Made by a program: the position numbers and the translations under genes. From NCBI RefSeq assembly GCF_001292625.1, contig NZ_LAJH01000004.1, positions 1 to 33,740 of the forward strand: 33,740 nucleotides of DNA, written 5' to 3'. The notes under the pieces were generated by a model. That model did not search any database. It saw only the letters and a list, made by a program, of their open reading frames with translations, and had not been told where the DNA came from. This document shows positions 8,204-17,389 of the stretch, one piece after another; positions within the stretch are counted from its first letter, which is position 1; each line of letters starts with the position of its first letter. This stretch comes from Shimia sp. SK013. GTDB taxonomy: Bacteria > Pseudomonadota > Alphaproteobacteria > Rhodobacterales > Rhodobacteraceae.

Positions 8204-11200
8204 TCAGAACTCCTCGACCGCCATCACGCCATCAATTGCCTTCAGCGCGCCCTTGATCTGCGGGTTCACTGGGAACCCCGCGCCCGTATCAATCTCAACT
8301 TCGCCCGGTAGTTCCATATTGCTGAGGCAGAAAACCACCGGCCCCTTGGGTGCCTTGGGGCTGGCCTCTTTGGCGCCCTGCAAAATGTTCGCGACCGGCA
8401 CCACGGCGGAACTGTCGTCGAGATAGATTTTCAGCCCCGAATTGCCCGCATCCGCAACAATCGTGTCCACTGGCGTCATCGACTGCGCCAAAAGTTTCAA
8501 CTGATCGCTTTCCATCTCCGCCTTGACGGTGACCACAACCTTGGAGCCTGTCTCAAGATACTCGCGGCACTTCTCCAACGTGTCGGAAAAAATTGTAACC
8601 TCATATGCGCCGGTTGGGTCGGACAACTGCGCAAAGGCAAACCGGTTGCCCTTGGCTGATTTGCGTTCCTGCCGCCCAGAAACACGCCCCGCGAGCTTGG
8701 CAACACATGCCCCGCCCCGCGCCTTGTCGGTCAATTCGTCCAACGTCAAAACCTGCTTGCGTTTCAACGCGGGCATATAGTCTTCCAACGGATGCCCCGA
8801 CAGGAAGAAGCCGATCGCGCGGGCTTCCTCATCCAACTTCTCCGCAGCCAACCAATCGCCAACGGGTGACAAGCGCGGCTCCGGCAAATCATCACCAGCC
8901 TCACCAAAAAGCGACACCTGGTCGCTGGTTTTTTGCTCATGGATCGCGGCCGAGTAATTCACCAGGCCATCAAGGCTCTCCATCACGCGGCGCCGGTTGT
9001 TGTCCAGCTGATCAAACGCGCCGGACCGCGCCAGCATCTCCAACGGTCGCTTGCCGACCTTCTTCAAATCCACCCGCCGCGCAAAATCAAACAGCGTTGC
9101 AAACGGCTTTTCGCCTCCGTCGGTTTTACGGCCCTCGGTCACCAGCTTCATCGCTTCGATGCCGACGTTTTTCAACGCACCCAGCGCATAAACCAACGCC
9201 CCGTCGACCACTTTGAAGGTCGCATCCGAGCGGTTCACGCAAGGCGGCACATATGGCAGCTTCAGCGCCTTTTTGACCTCTTCAAAATAGACCGCCAACT
9301 TGTCCGTCAGATGGATATCGCAGTTCATCACACCAGCCATGAATTCTACTGGATGGTTCGCCTTGAGCCATGCCGTCTGATAGCTGACCACCGCATAGGC
9401 CGCCGCGTGCGATTTGTTGAATCCGTAGTTGGCAAATTTCTCCAGAAGGTCGAAAACCTCGCTCGCCTTCTTGGCCGGAACGCCGTTTTCGGCAGCGCCT
9501 TTTTCGAACTTCGGGCGCTCGGCGTCCATTGCCTCTTTGATCTTCTTACCCATCGCACGACGCAACAAATCCGCACCGCCAAGCGAATACCCTGCCATGA
9601 CCTGCGCGATCTGCATAACCTGTTCCTGATAAACGATAATACCCTGAGTTTCCTCAAGAATATGATCGATCAAAGGGTGCACAGATTCGATCTCTCGCAG
9701 TCCGTTTTTTACTTCGCAATAGGTTGGAATGTTCTCCATCGGGCCCGGACGATAGAGCGCCACAAGCGCAACAATGTCCTCAATACAGTTGGGCTTCATG
9801 CGCTTAAGCGCATCCATCATGCCCGTGGATTCCACCTGAAACACCGCGACCGTCTTGGCGCTGGAATACAGCTTGTAGGTCGGATCATCATCCAGCGGAA
9901 TGGCGTTGATCTGGTTCTCGGCCCCATCGGCGGGCTGATACAACTCTGTACCATCGGCGGCCACATGCAACGGCCGTCCGGTGCTGTGGATCTGCTCAAT
10001 CGCGTTCTGAATAACCGTCAGCGTCTTCAGACCCAAGAAGTCGAACTTCACCAGCCCGGCCTGCTCTACCCATTTCATATTGAACTGGGTCGCCGGCATG
10101 TCCGAACGCGGATCCTGATAGAGCGGCACCAAGGCATCCAGGGGACGGTCCCCGATCACGACACCCGCCGCGTGGGTCGATGCATTCCGCAGCAACCCTT
10201 CCACCTGCATCCCGTACTTCAGTAGACGGTCAACCACTTCCTCGTTGCGCGCCTCTTCCCGCAAACGCGGCTCTTCTTTAAGCGAATCGACAATCGACAT
10301 GGGCTTCACGCCCTCGACAGGGATCAGCTTACTCAGCCGGTCTACCTGCCCATAAGGCATCTGCAAAACCCGCCCGATGTCACGCACAGCCGCTTTGGAC
10401 AAAAGCGCACCAAAGGTAATGATTTGCCCAACTTTGTCGCGCCCGTATTTCTCCTGCACATAGCGGATCACTTCTTCGCGGCGATCCATGCAAAAATCGA
10501 TGTCAAAGTCAGGCATCGACACACGTTCAGGATTCAAAAACCGCTCAAACAGCAAGTTGTACCGCAGTGGATCAAGGTCGGTGATCGTCAGCGCATAGGC
10601 CACCAACGACCCCGCACCAGACCCCCGTCCCGGCCCCACCGGAATATCTTGATCTTTGCCCCATTGGATAAAGTCCGCAACGATCAGAAAGTAGCCGGGA
10701 AACCCCATGCCTTCGATAATATCCAGCTCGAAATCAAGCCGTTCCTGATAGGCTTCAATGCTCACCGCATGCGGGATCACCGCCAAACGGTCCTGCAGCC
10801 CTTCGTTCGCAATCCTGCGCAGTTCGGCGACCTCATCATCTGCAAATTTCGGCAGGATCGGGTCACGGCGATACGTTGCGAAAGCACACCGTTTGGCGAT
10901 TTCCACCGTATTCTCAATCGCCTCCGGCAGATCCGCAAACAGCGTCACCATCTCTTCTGGCGATTTAAAATAGTGCTGCGCCGTCAACCTGCGTCGCCCA
11001 TCCTGCTGATCAACATACGCACCTTCGGAAATACAGATCAGCGCGTCATGCGCCTCATACATCTCCGTTTTAGGGAAGTAGACGTCGTTGGTGGCCACAA
11101 GCGGAACGTCCATTGCATAGGCCATCTCGACAAATCCACGCTCTGTCAGCCGCTCGGCCTCAGGCTGCCCCGCCTCCCCCGGATGGCGCTGCATTTCAAC

Positions 11201-11725
11201 ATACAATCGGTCGCCATAGACCGCTTTGAACCGCGCCATCATCTCTTCTGCAGCCGGACGTTGCCCAAGTTGCAACAGGCGTCCAACCGGCCCCTCCGGC
11301 CCGCCCGTCAAACAAATCAGCCCTGCGCTATGCGCCTCGAGCTGCTCGATTGTGACCTGCGGCAACTCACCCCCATCCTTGTCCACATAAAGACACGAAC
11401 TCAACTTCATCAGGTTCTCATAGCCTTCTTCCCGTTGGCTTAACAGCACCACCGGCGCGGGCGCAGGTGCCGCCGTGCGCCCCGACGGATCGTCATGTGG
11501 CATCTTCACAGACACCTGACAGCCCACAATCGGCTGAATACCCGCCCCTTGCGCACCGACCGAGAATTCAAGCGCCGCAAAAAGGCTGTTGGTGTCGGTG
11601 ATTGCCACCGCTGGCATGCCCATATCGGCACACATGCCGGGCAATTTTTTAACCCGAACAGCCCCTTCCAAAAGGGAATACTCGGTGTGAACGCGGAGAT
11701 GAATGAATCGGGGTTGGCTACTCAT
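8204..11725 (-). CDS. dnaE: DNA polymerase III subunit alpha
   Basis: Catalytic subunit of the replicative polymerase. The 1173-residue protein has the full DnaE1 architecture. An N-terminal PHP domain opens with FIHLRVHTEYSLLEG. The palm holds the metal-binding aspartates in PDFDIDFCMD (D406, D408, D410) and a third in KFDFLGLKTL (D562). VGPGRGSGAGSLVAYAL lies before the palm and HAAGVVIGDRPL between the two catalytic elements. Thumb and fingers, a helix-hairpin-helix region and a C-terminal OB fold (ACVAKLAGRVSGRQERKSAKG onward) follow. Length is normal for DnaE1. It is divergent from the BMP transporter operon and has no operon partner here. The 173 bases after the stop show no convincing terminator. 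Confidence 0.98.
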   Translation of the reverse strand: MSSQPRFIHLRVHTEYSLLEGAVRVKKLPGMCADMGMPAVAITDTNSLFAALEFSVGAQGAGIQPIVGCQVSVKMPHDDPSGRTAAPAPAPVVLLSQREEGYENLMKLSSCLYVDKDGGELPQVTIEQLEAHSAGLICLTGGPEGPVGRLLQLGQRPAAEEMMARFKAVYGDRLYVEMQRHPGEAGQPEAERLTERGFVEMAYAMDVPLVATNDVYFPKTEMYEAHDALICISEGAYVDQQDGRRRLTAQHYFKSPEEMVTLFADLPEAIENTVEIAKRCAFATYRRDPILPKFADDEVAELRRIANEGLQDRLAVIPHAVSIEAYQERLDFELDIIEGMGFPGYFLIVADFIQWGKDQDIPVGPGRGSGAGSLVAYALTITDLDPLRYNLLFERFLNPERVSMPDFDIDFCMDRREEVIRYVQEKYGRDKVGQIITFGALLSKAAVRDIGRVLQMPYGQVDRLSKLIPVEGVKPMSIVDSLKEEPRLREEARNEEVVDRLLKYGMQVEGLLRNASTHAAGVVIGDRPLDALVPLYQDPRSDMPATQFNMKWVEQAGLVKFDFLGLKTLTVIQNAIEQIHSTGRPLHVAADGTELYQPADGAENQINAIPLDDDPTYKLYSSAKTVAVFQVESTGMMDALKRMKPNCIEDIVALVALYRPGPMENIPTYCEVKNGLREIESVHPLIDHILEETQGIIVYQEQVMQIAQVMAGYSLGGADLLRRAMGKKIKEAMDAERPKFEKGAAENGVPAKKASEVFDLLEKFANYGFNKSHAAAYAVVSYQTAWLKANHPVEFMAGVMNCDIHLTDKLAVYFEEVKKALKLPYVPPCVNRSDATFKVVDGALVYALGALKNVGIEAMKLVTEGRKTDGGEKPFATLFDFARRVDLKKVGKRPLEMLARSGAFDQLDNNRRRVMESLDGLVNYSAAIHEQKTSDQVSLFGEAGDDLPEPRLSPVGDWLAAEKLDEEARAIGFFLSGHPLEDYMPALKRKQVLTLDELTDKARGGACVAKLAGRVSGRQERKSAKGNRFAFAQLSDPTGAYEVTIFSDTLEKCREYLETGSKVVVTVKAEMESDQLKLLAQSMTPVDTIVADAGNSGLKIYLDDSSAVVPVANILQGAKEASPKAPKGPVVFCLSNMELPGEVEIDTGAGFPVNPQIKGALKAIDGVMAVEEF

Positions 11726-12250
11726 GGACCCAAGCTAACGCAGCCCACGTGGCGAGGAAACGTCCCATTCACCGCAAACCGCAACAACCCGCTTTTTTGT
11801 TCTTCTAAAAGCCTTGCATTTGAATGCGCCGCCTACGCAGGGAGGTAAGCCTCCTTGCTGGATGAAATTCGAACTCACACAATAACGCTTCCCGCACGCG
11901 ACCAGTCCAACACCTACTTGCGCGTGATTAACGGCAGGCGGAAATGCTGGAATCCGCTGGCGCCAACGGTATTTGGCCTAAATATTATGCACAACTCCAC
12001 TCGTAAACTCTGCAAGACTTTCAACACTTCATTGATAATGATACATGCCCACCCCCCCATAACCCCTTGTTTTGCATACCTCGGCACGCCGACGGCCACA
12101 CGACCTGTCCGCAACATCCCCCTTTCCTTCGCCAAGTTTATCTTGCAGGAACGCCATGACGCTCCCTAGGGTGAATGCGCTCAAGAAAGTGGCACAGCCA
12201 TGCCTAGGGGCAACCAAAGCCGCCACGCTCACGGCTCGCAGGGGGACCAC
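11726..12250. other. Intergenic region between dnaE and the BMP transporter operon
   Basis: 525 bases carrying the divergent promoters. A small GGAGG-TAAG-CCTCC hairpin lies at 11841-11854, and a structured leader candidate is listed separately at 12161-12211. An open frame at 11855-12169 has no recognisable protein character. No tRNA or complete mobile element was found. Confidence 0.6.
12161..12211 (+). promoter_or_regulatory. Candidate structured 5' leader upstream of the BMP transporter
   Basis: CCCTAGG (12164-12170) can pair with CCTAGGG (12203-12209). GC (12161-12162) may extend the stem with GC (12210-12211), leaving one bulged T. The enclosed 32-base loop contains AAGAAAGTGGCACAGCC. 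The element ends 39 bases before the first transporter codon. It matches no riboswitch consensus I know. It could be a regulatory RNA, an operator or chance. Confidence 0.3.
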
Positions 12251-13798
12251 ATGACCACACCGCTCTTGTCGATCAAGGGACTGACCAAAGCCTATCCGGG
12301 TGTGGTCGCCAATGACGACGTCTCATTTGACATCGGCCCATCCGAAGTTCACGCACTTTTGGGGGAAAACGGCGCCGGCAAATCAACCTTGGTCAAGATG
12401 ATCTACGGCCTCGTGAAACCCGACAGCGGCCAGATGGTGTGGCAGGGCAAAGCCTTCACGCCCTCAGATCCCAAAACCGCCCGCGCGTCTGGCGTCGCTA
12501 TGGTGTTTCAACACTTCTCGCTGTTTGACGCCCTCAAGGTTTCTGAGAACGTCGCGCTCGGCATGGAAAACCCTCCGCCCATGCGCGACCTCGCCCGCCA
12601 GATCCGCCGCGTGTCCGAAACCTATGGCCTGCCACTTGATCCCAACCGCACCGTCGGAGACCTGTCCGCAGGAGAACGCCAACGCGTCGAAATCATTCGC
12701 TGCCTGCTGCAAGATCCCAAATTGCTGATCATGGACGAGCCAACCTCGGTTCTGACCCCGCAAGAAGTCGATATCCTCTTCAAAACTTTGAACAAGTTGC
12801 GCGCCGAAGGCACCTCAATTCTTTACATCTCACACAAGCTCGAAGAGATCCGCAAACTCTGCGACCACGCCACCATCCTGCGTCTGGGAAAAAACGTCGG
12901 AGAATGCGTCCCAGCCGAGACCTCAGCCCGCGACATGGCGGAAATGATGGTCGGTGACACGCTGCAAACGCCGACTCGCAGCACCGAGAAAGCCGGCGAC
13001 GTGGTGCTGGACGTCTCCGGTCTCACGCTTGAACCGACAAACCCCTTTGGCACCACACTCAAGAACGTGCACTTCACTGTCCGCGCCGGCGAAATCCTTG
13101 GCATTGGCGGCGTTGCCGGAAACGGTCAGGACGAATTGCTCGCCGCCTTGTCTGGTGAATCCCTGACATGGCCGGATGCGGTCAAAGTCAAAGGTCAGGA
13201 TGTGGCAAATCTCGGCCCCAACGCCCGACGCGAGCGCGGCATCCTCGCCGCCCCCGAAGAACGCCTCGGCCACGCCGCCGCGCCTGACATGACCCTGACC
13301 GAGAACGCGCTCCTGACCGGCGCGATCCGCGAGGGTCTCACCAACCGCGGCTTCGTAAATTGGACCGCCGCCAACAATTTCGCCAAATCCATCATCGAAA
13401 AATTCGATGTCCGCACCCCGGGAACTCACGTCGCAGCTCGTGCCTTGTCAGGCGGCAACCTGCAGAAATTCGTGATCGGTCGCGAGGTGCTGCAACGTCC
13501 CGAAGTGTTGGTGGTCAATCAACCCACATGGGGCGTGGATGCAGCCGCCGCTGCGGCCATCCGCCAGTCCTTGCTTGATCTTGCCGCCGAAGGTGCCGCG
13601 ATCGTGGTGATCAGCCAAGACCTTGACGAACTTATGGAAATCTCTGACCGCTTTGGCGCGTTGAACGAAGGACGCCTCTCAGACATCCGCCCCGCTGCGG
13701 GCCTGACGGTTGACGAGATCGGCCTGATGATGGGCGGCGCACATGGCATGGAAGTCGCCAGCGTCGGAGATCAAAAGCAAGAAGGAGCAAGCGCATGA
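12251..13798 (+). CDS. BMP-type ABC transporter, tandem ATP-binding protein (NupO/YufO-like)
   Basis: Energises import by the two permeases that follow. The 515-residue protein holds two ABC domains. The first (about 1-240) is complete: GENGAGKST Walker A, Q-loop MVFQHFSLF, signature LSAGERQRVE and Walker B LLIMDEPTSV. The second (about 255-500) is degenerate, with GGVAGNGQDEL for Walker A and VLVVNQPTWGVDA for Walker B, while LSGGNLQKF remains. This asymmetry is usual in sugar/nucleoside (RbsA/YufO) proteins. ATG 12251 is preferred over an earlier in-frame ATG at 12200. The stop overlaps the permease start (ATGA). With a BMP binding protein in the operon, a purine nucleoside or related base is the likely substrate. 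Confidence 0.93.
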   Translation: MTTPLLSIKGLTKAYPGVVANDDVSFDIGPSEVHALLGENGAGKSTLVKMIYGLVKPDSGQMVWQGKAFTPSDPKTARASGVAMVFQHFSLFDALKVSENVALGMENPPPMRDLARQIRRVSETYGLPLDPNRTVGDLSAGERQRVEIIRCLLQDPKLLIMDEPTSVLTPQEVDILFKTLNKLRAEGTSILYISHKLEEIRKLCDHATILRLGKNVGECVPAETSARDMAEMMVGDTLQTPTRSTEKAGDVVLDVSGLTLEPTNPFGTTLKNVHFTVRAGEILGIGGVAGNGQDELLAALSGESLTWPDAVKVKGQDVANLGPNARRERGILAAPEERLGHAAAPDMTLTENALLTGAIREGLTNRGFVNWTAANNFAKSIIEKFDVRTPGTHVAARALSGGNLQKFVIGREVLQRPEVLVVNQPTWGVDAAAAAAIRQSLLDLAAEGAAIVVISQDLDELMEISDRFGALNEGRLSDIRPAAGLTVDEIGLMMGGAHGMEVASVGDQKQEGASA

Positions 13799-14874
13799 TC
13801 GCGCTTCAGAAACGCCCCACGCCGTCGCGCGCCCTGTCTCTCGCGACCCCGTTGATTGCCGTCTTGATCACCATGATCGCCGGCGGCCTGCTGTTTGCCG
13901 CGCTGGGCGAAAACCCGTTTGAGGCAATCCGCACCATCTTTTGGGATCCGGTCTTTGGCGAATTCGCCTTCTACTACCGCCCCCAGCTTCTGGTCAAAGC
14001 CGCGCCATTGGTGCTGATCGCGATTGGCTTGTCGCTTGGGTTCAAGGCGGGCATCTGGAACATCGGCGCCGAAGGCCAATACATCATGGGCGCCATTTGT
14101 GGCGCTGCGGTTGGCCTCGCCTTTTATCCCACCGAAAGCCGCCTGATTTTCCCTTTGATGATCGTCGCTGGCGCCATGGGCGGATGGGCATGGGGCATGA
14201 TCCCCGCGATCCTCAAAACCCGCTTCGGCACCAACGAAATCCTTGTTTCGCTGATGCTGGTCTATGTGGCCGAGCAATTCCTCGCCTCCATGTCGCTGGG
14301 CCTGTTGCGCAATCCCGAAGGCATGGGCTTTCCGGGTTCTCGCAACTTCTCGGACTACCCCGCCGCCAACAGCTGGATCAACGAAGCCGCAGGCCTGCAC
14401 TGGGGCATGGCATTCGCCTTTATCGCAGTAATCTTCGCGTACGTGCTGCTGAACCGACACATCCTTGGCTTCAACATCCGCCTGACCGGCGATTCACCAC
14501 ACGCAGCCCGCTTTGCCGGTGTGAACCCCACCCGCCTGATCCTGTTCTGCCTCGGCACCTCCGGCGCGCTGGCGGGCCTCGCTGGCCTGTTCGAGGTCTC
14601 CGGCCCTTCTGGTCAGATCAACATCGACTTCGCGTCCGGTTATGGGTTCACCGCCATCATCGTCGCCTTCCTTGGTCGCTTGCACCCCGTCGGCATCTTG
14701 CTCGCAGCGCTTCTAATGGCCCTGACCTATGTTGGCGGCGACCTAGCCCAAGGCAACCTCGGTCTGCCTTCTGCGGCCATTCAAGTCTTCCAAGGCATGT
14801 TGCTCTTCTTCCTGCTGGCTCTGGACCTGCTCACCAACTACCGCGTGGTGCTTAAGAAGCGGGGGGCGGCGTGA
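13795..14874 (+). CDS. BMP-type ABC transporter permease 1 (YufP-like)
   Basis: Inner-membrane permease, 359 residues with about eight to ten hydrophobic segments, of the branched-chain amino acid/ribose permease superfamily (BPD_transp_2). Diagnostic stretches are GLSLGFKAGIWNIGAEGQYIMGAI (about 81-104), RFGTNEILVSLMLVYVAEQ (about 143-161) and ASGYGFTAIIVAFLGRLHPVG. These are typical of the nucleoside-type YufP subunit. The start overlaps the ATPase stop by 4 bases and the stop overlaps the next small gene by one base (TGATG). It pairs with permease 2 to form a heterodimeric channel. Confidence 0.92.
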   Translation: MIALQKRPTPSRALSLATPLIAVLITMIAGGLLFAALGENPFEAIRTIFWDPVFGEFAFYYRPQLLVKAAPLVLIAIGLSLGFKAGIWNIGAEGQYIMGAICGAAVGLAFYPTESRLIFPLMIVAGAMGGWAWGMIPAILKTRFGTNEILVSLMLVYVAEQFLASMSLGLLRNPEGMGFPGSRNFSDYPAANSWINEAAGLHWGMAFAFIAVIFAYVLLNRHILGFNIRLTGDSPHAARFAGVNPTRLILFCLGTSGALAGLAGLFEVSGPSGQINIDFASGYGFTAIIVAFLGRLHPVGILLAALLMALTYVGGDLAQGNLGLPSAAIQVFQGMLLFFLLALDLLTNYRVVLKKRGAA

Positions 14875-15269
14875 TGCTCGCGCAGGAAGTGAAATTCAGT
14901 CCAAGGGACATCCTTGTCTGCGGCAGCTCGTATTGCTTTTGGCTCTTGGTGGGGTGGTTCTGGACGTGGCTCTTTCTTGGAGCAAGCAGCTTCAACGCGT
15001 TACTCTTGCTCGTTTGTCTTGCGATTTTTTTTGGGCTGTCGGCCATCCCTGCGGCATTTCTCGGTTTATTCCTGCGTCGCTGGACTGAGCAACGCAAACG
15101 CGAGGAGACTTCCAACTCCGAAAACGCGGCGCTTTGTGAAAGCCATCGAGCTAATGAAAAATCCAAGAAAAAGCTGGTCGCCGAGCTCTCCAAGATCGGC
15201 TTCACTCTCGGTATGATTGGGGCAACAGCCCGCGCCTTCTACACAAATTTCTTCGGAGGAGCCTTCTAA
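14874..15269 (+). CDS. Small membrane protein of unknown function inside the transporter operon
   Basis: 131 residues with two hydrophobic segments near the N-terminus (about 14-37 and 41-66), then a charged, probably cytoplasmic helix (LRRWTEQRKREETSNSENAAL). A final segment with moderate hydrophobicity (FTLGMIGATARAFYTNFFGGAF) ends the protein. No family is recognised. It is wedged between the two permeases with TGATG and TAATG junctions on either side, so it is translated with them. Its composition is more AT-rich than the flanking genes, suggesting later insertion. A GTG three bases upstream is an alternative start. It may be an accessory transporter subunit, but nothing in the sequence proves this. 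Confidence 0.75.
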   Translation: MLAQEVKFSPRDILVCGSSYCFWLLVGWFWTWLFLGASSFNALLLLVCLAIFFGLSAIPAAFLGLFLRRWTEQRKREETSNSENAALCESHRANEKSKKKLVAELSKIGFTLGMIGATARAFYTNFFGGAF

Positions 15270-16189
15270 TGGACCTTTCCGCAATCAACCCCGTCCTGCT
15301 GATCGCTTCCCTTATGGTCGCAGCCACGCCCCTCCTGCTCGCCGCTGTCGGTGAACTCATCGTGGAACGCTCGGGCGTGCTGAACCTGGGTGTCGAGGGC
15401 ATGATGATCATCGGCGCGATCGCAGGTTTCGCCATCTCGGTAGAAACCACATCCCCGATGCTTGGCCTCATCGCCGCGATGGTTGCAGGCGCAGTACTGT
15501 CGCTGCTTTTCGCATTCCTGACCCAATTTGCGCTCGCCAACCAAGTCGCATCCGGCCTCGCCCTGACCCTCTTTGGCCTCGGCCTCTCCGCTCTCATGGG
15601 CCGCTCCTATGTGGGCATCAAGCCGCCCGCGATGGCCAAACTTGATCTGCCCATCCTGTCCGACATCCCAGTGCTTGGCCCGATCCTGTTCTCACACGAC
15701 CCCGTGCTTTACTTCGGTATAGCGCTGACGGCGGCCGTTTATTGGTTTCTCAAGAAATCCCGCGCCGGTCTGATCTTGCGCGCCGTGGGCGAAAGCCACG
15801 ACGCCGCACACGCGCTTGGCTACAACGTGATCCGCGTGCGCATCCTTGCGATCATGTTCGGCGGGGCCTGTGCCGGTCTTGGCGGTGCCTACATCAGCCT
15901 TATTCGCGTGCCGCAATGGACCGAAGGCATGACCGCGGGAATCGGCTGGATCGCCCTCGCTTTGGTGGTCTTCGCCAGCTGGAAACCCTGGCGCGTCCTG
16001 CTTGGCGCCTATCTTTTTGGCGGCATCAACGTCTTACAGCTCAATTTGCAGGCAGCAGGCATTGCCATACCGGTCGAATACTTGGCAATGTCACCGTATC
16101 TGATAACCATCCTCGTTCTGGTTATCATGTCGGCTGACAAAAGCAGGGCGCCCGCCGCGCTTGGCCGCACATTCCACGCCTCGCAATGA
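15269..16189 (+). CDS. BMP-type ABC transporter permease 2 (YufQ-like)
   Basis: Second permease of the importer, 306 residues and mostly hydrophobic. Characteristic stretches are GELIVERSGVLNLGVEGMMIIGAI (about 28-51), FALANQVASGLALTLFGLGLSALMG, and LRAVGESHDAAHALGYNVIRVR, the cytoplasmic coupling loop. These fit the YufQ/NupQ subunit. A GGAGGA ribosome-binding sequence at 15255-15260 precedes the start, which overlaps the previous stop by one base. The binding-protein gene follows after 43 bases. Confidence 0.92.
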   Translation: MDLSAINPVLLIASLMVAATPLLLAAVGELIVERSGVLNLGVEGMMIIGAIAGFAISVETTSPMLGLIAAMVAGAVLSLLFAFLTQFALANQVASGLALTLFGLGLSALMGRSYVGIKPPAMAKLDLPILSDIPVLGPILFSHDPVLYFGIALTAAVYWFLKKSRAGLILRAVGESHDAAHALGYNVIRVRILAIMFGGACAGLGGAYISLIRVPQWTEGMTAGIGWIALALVVFASWKPWRVLLGAYLFGGINVLQLNLQAAGIAIPVEYLAMSPYLITILVLVIMSADKSRAPAALGRTFHASQ

Positions 16190-16232
16190 GGCACACAATA
16201 AAAAACTGCTACCAATAGGGGGATTACCCAAA

Positions 16233-17312
16233 ATGAAACTGACCAAACTGTTCACAAGCGCCGCAGTGGCGCTGGGTCTGGCGACCACCGCCATGGCCGA
16301 CACCACCAAAGTGGGCTTTGTCTACGTTGGCCCAGTGGGCGACGGCGGCTGGACCTACGAGCACGACAAAGGCCGTCAGGCTGTCGAAGCTGCCTTTGGC
16401 GACAAAGTCGAAACCACCTTTGTTGAAAGCGTTCCAGAAGGCGCCGACGCCGAGCGCGTGATCACCCAGATGGCCCTGCAAGGCGCTGACCTGATTTTCA
16501 CCACCTCTTTTGGCTACATGGACCCGACCATCAACGTCGCCAAAAAGTTCCCGAACGTGAAGTTCGAGCACGCGACCGGCTACAAGCAAGCTGACAATGT
16601 GTCCGTCTACTCCGCACGCTTCTACGAAGGCCGTGCAGTTCAAGGCCACATCGCGGGCCAGATGACCAAGACCAACAAAATCGGCTACATCGCGTCTTTC
16701 CCGATCCCCGAAGTTATCCGTGGCATCAACTCCGCGTACATCCACGCCAAGAAAGTGAACCCCGACGTCGAGTTCTCGATCATCTGGGCCTACACTTGGT
16801 TTGATCCGGCCAAAGAAGCTGACGCTGCCAAAGCGCTGATCGAGCAAGGCGCCGACGTGATCCTGCAGCACACCGACTCCACCGCACCTCAAGCCGCCGC
16901 TCAGGCCGCTGGCAACGTTGTGACATTTGGTCAGGCGTCTGACATGGGCGAATATGCTCCGTTCCCACGCGTGTCCTCCATCATTGACGACTGGGCACCT
17001 TACTACGTGGCCCGTACCCAAGCTGTCATGGACGGCACATGGGAATCGGTTTCCACTTGGGACGGCATCGGCGCTGGCATGGTTGGCATCGGTGAAATCT
17101 CCGACGCAGTTCCAGCTGACATCAAAGCTTCTGCAATGGAAATGGTTGCGGCACTGGCCGACGGTTCCTACCACGCTTTCACCGGCCCGCTTAACAAGCA
17201 GGACGGTTCCGCATGGTTGGCCGAAGGCGAAACTGCTCCTGACTTCGGTGACGACGGTCTGGCAGGCATGAACTTCTACCTCGAAGGTCTGACCGCTCAG
17301 ATCCCGAACTGA
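16233..17312 (+). CDS. BMP family (basic membrane protein/PnrA-like) periplasmic binding protein
   Basis: Periplasmic substrate-binding protein of the importer, 359 residues. The signal peptide runs to about AMA/DTT (residue 22) and has no lipobox Cys, so the protein is soluble rather than a lipoprotein. The mature part begins KVGFVYVGPVGDGGWTYEHDKGR, typical of the BMP family (PF02608). Further signatures are FVESVPEGADAERVITQMA, TTSFGYMDPTINVAKKFP, GYIASFPIPEVIRGINS and ADVILQHTDSTAPQAAA. PnrA of Treponema binds purine nucleosides; other members bind different ligands, so the substrate is inferred. AGGGGG lies upstream of ATG 16233. The codon use looks highly biased, consistent with strong expression. 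A strong terminator follows. Confidence 0.95.
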   Translation: MKLTKLFTSAAVALGLATTAMADTTKVGFVYVGPVGDGGWTYEHDKGRQAVEAAFGDKVETTFVESVPEGADAERVITQMALQGADLIFTTSFGYMDPTINVAKKFPNVKFEHATGYKQADNVSVYSARFYEGRAVQGHIAGQMTKTNKIGYIASFPIPEVIRGINSAYIHAKKVNPDVEFSIIWAYTWFDPAKEADAAKALIEQGADVILQHTDSTAPQAAAQAAGNVVTFGQASDMGEYAPFPRVSSIIDDWAPYYVARTQAVMDGTWESVSTWDGIGAGMVGIGEISDAVPADIKASAMEMVAALADGSYHAFTGPLNKQDGSAWLAEGETAPDFGDDGLAGMNFYLEGLTAQIPN

Positions 17313-17335
17313 TCTTAAGCGATCCGAGAGACACG

Positions 17336-17365
17336 AAAGGCCCGCCAAACGGCGGGCCTTTTTCT
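17336..17365 (+). terminator. Strong Rho-independent terminator of the BMP transporter operon
   Basis: GGCCCGCC (17339-17346) and GGCGGGCC (17351-17358) form a perfect 8-bp stem with an AAAC loop. AAA before and TTTTT after extend the stem and give the T-tract. It lies 24 bases past the binding-protein stop and may also serve the convergent gene at 17390. Confidence 0.92.
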
Positions 17366-17389
17366 TTGTGTGGCTGCTTGTCTTAAGGG

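Noticed and set aside
8933..10225. Long plus-strand frame opposite dnaE
   Set aside because: It mirrors dnaE codons, has no protein family features, and dnaE is certain on the other strand. The same applies to 10424-11443.
11841..11935. tRNA-like stretch (minus strand GAGTTCGAATTTC and GGAGG hairpin)
   Set aside because: Only a T-loop-like segment is present. No acceptor, D arm or anticodon arm could be paired, so neither a tRNA nor a reliable tRNA remnant can be claimed.
11855..12169. 104-residue frame ahead of the BMP operon
   Set aside because: No ribosome-binding site, no domain, and a composition typical of random sequence; it overlaps the probable promoter region.
12190..12205. Sigma-54-like promoter TGGCAC...TGCC
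   Set aside because: The distance between the GG and GC elements is one base short, and the second element lacks TTGC.
16224..17348. Long minus-strand frame opposite the BMP binding protein
   Set aside because: It is a shadow of a highly biased gene. The plus-strand gene has a signal peptide and family motifs, and the terminator follows on that strand.
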